DNA of 19,268 nucleotides, from positions 1 to 19,268 of the forward strand of contig JBMNPM010000022.1 in assembly GCA_050943595.1 (NCBI GenBank), in the 5' to 3' direction. Position numbers and translations under genes: made by a program. Below the pieces are notes generated by a model. The model saw only the letters and a list, made by a program, of their open reading frames with translations. It had not been told where the DNA came from and did not search any database. Source of the stretch: JAXGXJ01 sp050943595. Its GTDB lineage: Bacteria > Actinomycetota > Thermoleophilia > RBG-16-64-13. Below are positions 15,267 through 19,268 of the stretch, piece by piece (position 1 is the stretch's first letter; every line of letters starts with the position of its first letter).

Positions 15267-15625
15267 TCGGTGACCTCAACATACGTGTTGGGCCCCTCCG
15301 CCAAGCGGACACGTACCACCGGGATACCAGCTGCCCGAAGCTCGTTGAACGACCAGGCCGCGATAGCCTCCACAGTGGGAACAAAGTCGAACAGGTCGTT
15401 GAGCAGTTGGTGGTCCAAACGTTCCACGACCAACGTCTGGACCCGTTCCCGCAAATCAGCGAAATCCATGACCATGCCGGATGCAGGGCCGGATTCCTGC
15501 GGCGCCCCCTCTACGGCAACCTCCAGTCCGTAGGTGTGGCCGTGAAGACGGCAGCACTTACCCTGGTGCTCGGGCAGACGGTGCGCAGCTGCGAAGGTAG
15601 TGCTGACGGCGATGACGGTCTTCAT
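15263..15625 (-). CDS. queD: 6-carboxy-5,6,7,8-tetrahydropterin synthase QueD
   Basis: It converts 7,8-dihydroneopterin triphosphate to 6-carboxytetrahydropterin, the substrate of QueE. The protein has 120 residues, the normal QueD length. Zinc ligands are His15 (AAHRL), His28 and His30 (RLHGHTY). Catalytic residues by family are Cys24 (KCCRLHGH), Asp71 and His72 (LDHQLLND) and Glu110 (LAEGPNTYVEV). TVEAIAAW is the conserved helix start. The ATG at 15625-15623 overlaps the queC stop as ATGA, with a GGGGTGG-like ribosome site just upstream. The queD stop in turn overlaps the queE CTG. An adjacent second cysteine (Cys25) stands where Gly is usual in CGRLHGH. Confidence 0.94.
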   Translation of the reverse strand: MKTVIAVSTTFAAAHRLPEHQGKCCRLHGHTYGLEVAVEGAPQESGPASGMVMDFADLRERVQTLVVERLDHQLLNDLFDFVPTVEAIAAWSFNELRAAGIPVVRVRLAEGPNTYVEVTD

Positions 15626-16344
15626 GGAACCACCCCGTCGTCGGCCGCTCCTGCTTCATACGGAATGGGATCGCCCGCCCCCGCTGCTGCGAAGGCGTCA
15701 AGACGCGCCTGGCACGTGTCACACACTCTGCAGGCCGGCACACGACCCTGGTAGCAAGAGAGAGTAAGATGATACGGCACACCGTGGTCAAGCCCCCACC
15801 GTATGATGGCCGGCTTGGACCACTCGACGAATGGAGCCCGCACCCGCAGACCGTACTGCGTGCCCAGACACACTGCTCGATCGGCCGCTTCTATAAACTC
15901 AGGCCGGCAGTCGGGGTAGCCGGTGTGTTCGTCATGGTGGACACCCAGCCACAGCACCCCCGGACCCCACGCATCTCTCAGAGTCGCCATGCGGGCCAGG
16001 AAGAAGAGGTTCCGCGCCGGCACGTAGGAGGGCGCTATCCCCCTGACTGTGGCCAGGTCGCGACCCTCGGGCAGGGGGAGTTCAGCATCCGTGAGCGCCG
16101 AACCATGGATGGTGGCCATATCGATGACCTGATGTTCCAGCCGAAAGAAAGCGGCTACCGCCCGAGCAGCGTCGACCTCAGCCACATGTTTCTGCCCATA
16201 GAGAAAAGTGTACGCCGTAATCTGTTCGCAGGGATGATGTTCCTTGACCCAGGCAGCCAATGTGGCTGAATCGAGACCACCGCTGAGCAGCAGGCAGTGG
16301 GTCAGACCCTCCTCAGCGCCGATCCCCACGCCGGGAGGACTCAT
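15622..16344 (-). CDS. queC: 7-cyano-7-deazaguanine synthase QueC
   Basis: An ATP-dependent enzyme that turns 7-carboxy-7-deazaguanine and ammonia into preQ0. The protein has 240 residues, standard for the family. The PP-loop SGGLDSATLA (21-30) binds ATP. YGQKHVAEVDAAR (49-61), YVPARNLFFLARMA (107-120), GVHHDEHTGYPDCRPEFIEA (134-153) and APFVEWSKPAIIRWG (170-184) are the usual QueC blocks. The zinc site is Cys197, Cys205, Cys208 and Cys211 (SCYQGRVPACRVCDTC). The start ATG 16344-16342 overlaps the queF stop as ATGA, so translation is probably coupled. Confidence 0.95.
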   Translation of the reverse strand: MSPPGVGIGAEEGLTHCLLLSGGLDSATLAAWVKEHHPCEQITAYTFLYGQKHVAEVDAARAVAAFFRLEHQVIDMATIHGSALTDAELPLPEGRDLATVRGIAPSYVPARNLFFLARMATLRDAWGPGVLWLGVHHDEHTGYPDCRPEFIEAADRAVCLGTQYGLRVRAPFVEWSKPAIIRWGLDHGVPYHLTLSCYQGRVPACRVCDTCQARLDAFAAAGAGDPIPYEAGAADDGVVP

Positions 16345-16751
16345 GACGTCTGCCGGCGACCGTGCTCAGCCCTGACCACGGTCTTGATATTGCCGCGCAC
16401 GTTGAAATCGGCGATGATCCGCATCCACCGCGGGTGCAGAAGATCCACCAAATCGTCGAGGATGACGTTCGCGGCCCCCTCGTGAGAGAGAGGCCGGTCG
16501 CGGAAGCCGTTGATGTACAGCTTGAGTGATTTCAACTCTACGATCCATTCAGCCGGCTGATAGTGGATCTTTATGAGAGCGAAGTCCGGAAACCCCGAGC
16601 GAGGACACAGACAGGTGAACTCAGGGATCTCGAAGGAGATGCAATAGGGCCGCTCCGGACGAGGATTGGGCCACTTCTCCAGCTCATTAGCTAGGATAGC
16701 GGCAGTCCCATACCCTTCCTTCGCCGGTCCTGTATCGACGTCGTATTTCAT
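16341..16751 (-). CDS. queF: NADPH-dependent 7-cyano-7-deazaguanine reductase QueF (preQ1 synthase)
   Basis: It reduces the nitrile of preQ0 to the aminomethyl group of preQ1 with two NADPH, the last soluble step before tRNA insertion. It is of the short, unimodular (Bacillus-like) type: 136 residues. The nucleophile is Cys49 in CLCPRSGFPDF, with the general acid Asp56. The QueF motif ELKSLKLYINGFRD (72-85), with Glu72, defines the nitrile-reductase branch, and LSHE (88-91) and ADFNVRGNI (114-122) complete it. I place the start at ATG 16751 because the -10 TATACT ends 7 nt before it, implying a leaderless mRNA. A GTG at 16757 is also in frame but lies too close to the -10. It is first of the four-gene operon queFCDE. 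Confidence 0.94.
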   Translation of the reverse strand: MKYDVDTGPAKEGYGTAAILANELEKWPNPRPERPYCISFEIPEFTCLCPRSGFPDFALIKIHYQPAEWIVELKSLKLYINGFRDRPLSHEGAANVILDDLVDLLHPRWMRIIADFNVRGNIKTVVRAEHGRRQTS

Positions 16752-16758
16752 GCTCACA

Positions 16759-16764
16759 AGTATA
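16759..16764 (-). promoter_or_regulatory. -10 element of the que operon (leaderless)
   Basis: TATACT on the minus strand (16764-16759) is followed by 7 nt and then the queF ATG at 16751. There is no ribosome-binding site and no room for a 5' riboswitch. The -35 region lacks TTGACA and is occupied by the repeat structure at 16767-16809. Confidence 0.55.
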
Positions 16765-16766
16765 CA

Positions 16767-16809
16767 GCTATGATGACTAGAGCCTCTTAGAGCCTCGAGT
16801 CATCATAGC
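16767..16809 (-). repeat. 12-bp inverted repeat enclosing an 8-bp direct repeat, between rmuC and queF
   Basis: GCTATGATGACT (16767-16778) and AGTCATCATAGC (16798-16809) are perfect complements. The 19 nt between them contain AGAGCCTC twice (16779-16786 and 16789-16796), separated by TT. The element begins 18 nt after the rmuC stop and ends 2 nt before the que -10. It could be an operator or activator site for the que promoter, or an rmuC terminator. The stem is AT-rich and lacks a T-tract, which favours the first. Confidence 0.7.
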
Positions 16810-16827
16810 CGCGAGCATCTCCTCCAC

Positions 16828-18186
16828 CTATTCGCTCTCGGAACGACCACCATCCTGACTACCATCCCTAGTTGCGTCCAAGGCCATCGGTGCCAAGAGG
16901 TCTTCTGCGCACTCGGCCGGGATCTCCTGAACGGTCCGCAGCCTGCGCTCGATGGTCCGGCTCTTCTTCGCTGCGTCCTCGATAGTACTCGAGGCTTGAT
17001 CGAGTTTAGTATGCACCTTGTCCAAGAGGCTGCCGAATTGTCCGAACTGGGTCTTCACCGCGCCCAACAACTGCCAGACTTCGCTGGACCGCTGTTCCAC
17101 CGCCAGCGTACGAAAGCCCATTTGTAGGCTGTTGAGGAGGGCAGCAAGAGTGGTGGGGCCAGCGACCACCACCCTCCACTCACGCTGCAGCCCCTCCGCC
17201 AGCCCGGGCCGACGAAGAACTTCGGCGTAGAGACCCTCGGTAGGGAGGAACATGATTCCGAAGTCAGTGGTCCGTGGAGGATCCAGATACTTGCTGTGGA
17301 TGTCCTTCGCCGCGGTCTTCACACGCGCTTCGAGCGCCTTTAGCGACGACTCCATGCTCGCGGTGTCACGCCTCTCCTGAGCCTCCAGCATCCGCTGATA
17401 GTCCTCGAGGGGAAACTTGGCGTCGATAGGTAGCCAGACGGCCTCACCCCCATCCCCGTCTTGCCCCGGTAGCCGGACAGCGAATTCGACCCGCTCCCTA
17501 CTGCCCTTCTTGCAGGCTACATTGGCCTGGTACTGATCCGAAGTCATGATCTGCTCAAGGAGCGCGCCCAACTGGACCTCGCCCCAGGTACCGCGTGTCT
17601 TCACGTTGGTGAGTACCTGCTTCAAATCGCCTACCCCGGCGGCCAGCGACTGCATCTCGCCCAACCCCTTGTGCACCGCTTCCAGCCGATCGCTCACCTG
17701 CTTGAACGACTCCCCTAAACGCTGCTCCAGCGTCGCGGTAAGACGTTCGTCTACCGTCTGGCGCATCTGCTCCAGTTTGGTAGCATTTTCCTGTTGCATG
17801 TGCGCCAGACGGGTATCCACCGTAGCCCGCAGGTCGGCCAAACGCTTCTCGTTCGTGTCGGTGAGTGTCACCAGGTGGGTAGCAAACGTCTCAAGCTGGC
17901 TTTTCTGCTGCAGGCCGAGTTGGCCGATGCTGCCCACGGTAGAGTCGCTCCAGCTTTTCACTGCATTAGTCAGTTCTTCACACACCCGGCGGGTACTTAC
18001 GGCCATCTCGTCACGACCACGGGCCATCTCCTCTCGCAGGAGACGCTCACTCCGCTCCTGTGCCATTCCCAGCCGGCCCAACTCAGAGCCCAGTGCCCCT
18101 CCCCGCTCACGAAGGACCAGAAGCAACAGAAGCGCGATGGCAGCCAGCAGGAGGGCAACGGTGATGACGGCCAAAGCCCACAGCAT
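16828..18186 (-). CDS. rmuC: RmuC family DNA recombination protein
   Basis: A 452-residue RmuC-type protein; the family limits inversion and recombination between short inverted repeats in E. coli and is predicted to be nuclease-like. Residues 2-25 are one hydrophobic membrane anchor (LWALAVITVALLLAAIALLL). About 30-190 is a long coiled coil. The RmuC domain follows with TRGTWGEVQLGALLEQIM (198-215), WLPIDAKFPLEDYQRMLEAQ (251-270), IHSKYLDPPRTTDFGIMFLPTEGLYAEVL (about 296-324) and VVVAGPTTLAALLNSLQMGFRTLAVEQ (339-365), then a short helical tail. The start ATG 18186 has GGAGG 6 nt upstream (18197-18193) and opens directly with the anchor; the frame continues 65 codons upstream but without family sense. 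It is upstream of, but probably not co-transcribed with, que. Confidence 0.92.
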   Translation of the reverse strand: MLWALAVITVALLLAAIALLLLLVLRERGGALGSELGRLGMAQERSERLLREEMARGRDEMAVSTRRVCEELTNAVKSWSDSTVGSIGQLGLQQKSQLETFATHLVTLTDTNEKRLADLRATVDTRLAHMQQENATKLEQMRQTVDERLTATLEQRLGESFKQVSDRLEAVHKGLGEMQSLAAGVGDLKQVLTNVKTRGTWGEVQLGALLEQIMTSDQYQANVACKKGSRERVEFAVRLPGQDGDGGEAVWLPIDAKFPLEDYQRMLEAQERRDTASMESSLKALEARVKTAAKDIHSKYLDPPRTTDFGIMFLPTEGLYAEVLRRPGLAEGLQREWRVVVAGPTTLAALLNSLQMGFRTLAVEQRSSEVWQLLGAVKTQFGQFGSLLDKVHTKLDQASSTIEDAAKKSRTIERRLRTVQEIPAECAEDLLAPMALDATRDGSQDGGRSESE

Positions 18187-18368
18187 ATGCAACCTCCCCA
18201 CGATCCACGACAAGACACGTGACACAGTTGCAAACCTAGCATAGGGACCGGACAGGACACCTCTATTGGATGGGCACAAAGGCCCATGACCGGGTGTGAG
18301 CGACAACCACGTTGTCGAATGATCACCGGGATAGCTCGTGTCGAGCCGAGAGCGCCGACACCGATAAG
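18187..18368. other. Intergenic region upstream of rmuC
   Basis: No gene is supported between the rmuC start and the doubtful ORF at 18369. It holds the rmuC ribosome site (18199-18191), a small hairpin (ATGGGC/GCCCAT near 18270-18286) and a palindrome at 18301-18317. No convincing -35/-10 pair for rmuC was found, though TATGCT lies near 18240 on the minus strand. Confidence 0.5.
18301..18317. repeat. Short perfect palindrome upstream of rmuC
   Basis: CGACAAC and GTTGTCG flank CAC, a 7-bp perfect dyad in double-stranded DNA, 115 bp upstream of rmuC. The size and symmetry are those of a dimeric regulator site. It does not match the actinobacterial SOS box. Confidence 0.4.
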
Positions 18369-18575
18369 ATGCCCGGCTCACATATCACAGTCGCGGACGT
18401 TGGAACAAACCCGTTCGAGCACATGCCCCCCATGGAGGCATTCCGCGCCCTGCCGGCCGCCAAAGAGGCTAAGGACAGTGGCCCGCCCGGCTGCGCACTG
18501 TCCCCTTCTTTTCGAACAATCTCAGGCCACAAACACTATGGCATGTACTACTATGGCGTGTACTCCACCACCTGA
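18369..18575 (+). CDS. Doubtful small ORF, 68 aa, Tyr-rich C-terminus
   Basis: A plus-strand frame opening at ATG 18369 encodes 68 residues, with a helix-like middle (NPFEHMPPMEAFRALPAAKE) and an odd tail GHKHYGMYYYGVYSTT. Third codon positions are about 70% G+C, similar to real genes here, and the stretch is otherwise empty between panD and rmuC. Against it: no ribosome site or fitted -10, and the last 25 nt overlap the panD 3' end in antisense. The Tyr-rich tail is created by a 15-bp tandem duplication there. An upstream TTG (18312) would lengthen it to 87 residues. No family is recognised. I consider it more likely not a gene. Confidence 0.25.
   Translation: MPGSHITVADVGTNPFEHMPPMEAFRALPAAKEAKDSGPPGCALSPSFRTISGHKHYGMYYYGVYSTT
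18536..18565. repeat. 15-bp tandem duplication at the 3' end of panD
   Basis: Bases 18536-18550 and 18551-18565 are adjacent copies identical at 13 of 15 positions. On the minus strand the upstream copy encodes the last codons of panD (EYTP and TAG stop), and the second copy follows the stop as TAG-Tyr-Met-Pro-TAG. This looks like an old duplication of the gene's terminal five codons. Confidence 0.7.
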
Positions 18576-18898
18576 GCAATGGTGTTCCCGGGCCCCATCA
18601 TGAGTACGTGAGCGCCGGTGAAGGTCTCTTTCCACGCGAAGGTCATGATCAGACAACGGTCGCCTACGTTGCCCAGCCGAGCGCTGCCGCCGTTCAGGTG
18701 CATCTCGCCGGGACCGGCCGGAATGGCATACGTCTCCCAGCGGGCTCCGTTATTGAGATTGACGACCAGCACAGCCTCATACGGCTCGATTCCGACTTTC
18801 TGCAGAAGATCGCCGTCCACCCCCACCGAACCGTGATACTCAAGAGCCGACCGTGTCACGGTGAGCCCATGGATCTTGGCATTGACGTATCTCTTCAT
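18551..18898 (-). CDS. panD: Aspartate 1-decarboxylase PanD
   Basis: A pyruvoyl-dependent enzyme that makes beta-alanine from L-aspartate for pantothenate and coenzyme A. The protein has 115 residues, the normal proenzyme length. The self-cleavage site is Gly23-Ser24 in EYHGSVGVD, where Ser24 becomes the pyruvoyl group. AKIHGLTVT (7-15) aligns with the GKLHRVKVT opening and its active-site Lys. NNGARWETYAI (49-59) and LNGGSARLGNVGDRCLI (68-84) match the TNGKRFSTYAI and NGAAA...VGD blocks. The C-terminal 30 residues diverge from E. coli. The start at 18898 has GGGAGAG upstream (18909-18903). No other pantothenate gene is in the window. Confidence 0.9.
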   Translation of the reverse strand: MKRYVNAKIHGLTVTRSALEYHGSVGVDGDLLQKVGIEPYEAVLVVNLNNGARWETYAIPAGPGEMHLNGGSARLGNVGDRCLIMTFAWKETFTGAHVLMMGPGNTIAQVVEYTP

Positions 18899-19031
18899 CC
18901 ACTCTCCCTGTAAACAGCCAGCTGCATTCTGGCCACGTAGTCAATCCCCTACGTCATTGTCTCAGATGTAGCGGGCAGTCATCCACCGGAGTGAGCACTT
19001 CTGGACACATCGGTACGATACGCCATGATCC

Positions 19032-19052
19032 CCGTGATACACACAGTCACGG
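19032..19052 (-). terminator. Weak possible terminator after the partial hydrolase
   Basis: CCGTGA (19032-19037) and TCACGG (19047-19052) form a 6-bp stem with a 9-nt loop, 14 bp downstream of the hydrolase stop on the minus strand. No T-tract follows. The rest of the 167-bp gap to panD shows nothing else I can support. Confidence 0.25.
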
Positions 19053-19065
19053 CCGTCCACACAAA

Positions 19066-19268
19066 CTACCGCATCATCGCCTCCCGTGCCTCATCAGACC
19101 GAAGCATCTTGGAGGCGGAGTGCCCCACACCCGGTACCACTTTGAGGCTGTGATGGTCGTAAACGGATGACCCGAAGGTGAAGCCCAGATACTGGAAGTA
19201 GTTGAGGCCTCTTTGCAGGCGGTTGCTTCCTTGGATCATAGCCGGCGGGGTTGTGTCTAAGTCGTCAT
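19066..19268 (-). CDS. Alpha/beta hydrolase, C-terminal fragment (partial, 5' end outside window)
   Basis: The minus strand is open from the window edge to TAG at 19068-19066 and encodes 66 residues. The pattern DDLDTTPPAMIQGSNRLQRG, then LNYFQYL, then LKVVPGVGHSASKML, is that of the C-terminus of a serine alpha/beta hydrolase family whose members end in an Asp-bearing turn, AMxQGxxRLxRG and VPGVGHS. The His in GVGHS would be the catalytic histidine and the Asp near DLDTTP probably the acid. The nucleophile and N-terminal domain lie outside the window. It is transcribed toward panD, 167 bp away. Confidence 0.75.
   Translation of the reverse strand, partial: DDLDTTPPAMIQGSNRLQRGLNYFQYLGFTFGSSVYDHHSLKVVPGVGHSASKMLRSDEAREAMMR

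Noticed and set aside
14487..16751. A 7-deazaguanine DNA-modification (dpd-type) defence cluster
   Set aside because: The four genes are the ordinary preQ1 set including queF, and no DNA transglycosylase or other dpd gene is present.
16752..16830. A preQ1 riboswitch in front of the que operon
   Set aside because: The -10 is 7 nt from the start codon, so no leader RNA is made, and no pseudoknot-like preQ1 aptamer sequence is visible.
18301..18317. An SOS (LexA) box controlling rmuC
   Set aside because: The palindrome CGACAAC-CAC-GTTGTCG does not match the GAAC/GTTC half-sites of actinobacterial or Bacillus LexA sites.
18323..18532. A 69-residue minus-strand frame between panD and rmuC
   Set aside because: It opens with TTG without a ribosome site, has Ala/Ser/Gly-rich low-information sequence and is the mirror of the equally doubtful plus-strand ORF.
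18501..18575. A RiPP (mycofactocin-like) precursor ending in GMYYYGVY
   Set aside because: The resemblance to the mycofactocin precursor end is superficial, no radical SAM maturase, carrier or peptidase gene is nearby, and the Tyr-rich part stems from a local tandem duplication.

Overview
The window is about 19.3 kb of gene-dense, high-GC bacterial chromosome. I count 18 well-supported protein genes, two of them cut by the window ends, plus one doubtful small ORF. I saw no rRNA, tRNA, CRISPR array, insertion sequence or phage gene. The organism cannot be named from this sequence. The archaeal-type phosphoglycerate mutase, iron-sulfur flavoprotein, NuoF/GltD-like fusion, DUF1385 protein, alpha-glucan phosphorylase, full preQ1 pathway and apparent leaderless promoters together suggest a high-GC, probably anaerobic or microaerophilic bacterium of the Actinobacteriota or Chloroflexota type. 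That placement is inference.

Left part (1-5.9 kb). The 5' half of an archaeal-type apgM runs off the left edge into a suspicious poly-C tract. It is followed by a pyridoxamine-oxidase-fold (NimA-like) protein, a class I/II PLP aminotransferase, an unrecognised 403-residue protein (Cys4 motif, coiled coil, conserved-looking C-terminal domain) and a small PPC/DUF296 protein. A group II PLP decarboxylase closes this part. It lies 25 bp downstream of a large flavoprotein carrying a NuoF-type Fe-S domain fused to a GltD-like module, so the two look co-transcribed.

Middle (8.1-13.4 kb). A divergent intergenic region with two strong inverted repeats, one with perfect 24-bp arms, separates the flavoprotein operon from a HIT-family nucleotide hydrolase/phosphorylase gene. 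Then come a DUF1385 membrane-associated protein, a 74-residue winged-helix-like protein that appears leaderless, and alpha-glucan phosphorylase. The phosphorylase has an AT-rich upstream region with two 20-bp direct repeats exactly 30 bp apart.

Right part (13.4-19.3 kb). All firm genes are on the minus strand. In transcription order they are a partial alpha/beta hydrolase, panD (beta-alanine for pantothenate), rmuC, the compact operon queF-queC-queD-queE, and an iron-sulfur flavoprotein. The que genes make preQ1, the precursor of queuosine in tRNA. They are linked by three successive 4-nt stop/start overlaps (ATGA, ATGA, CTGA). The third means that queE very probably starts at a CTG. The operon itself appears to begin with a leaderless mRNA just downstream of an inverted repeat enclosing an 8-bp direct repeat.

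The observations most worth following are the queE start codon and unusual cysteine spacing, the 403-residue unknown protein, the divergent region around 8.2-8.3 kb, and the direct repeats upstream of glgP. I found no clear defence or mobile system.
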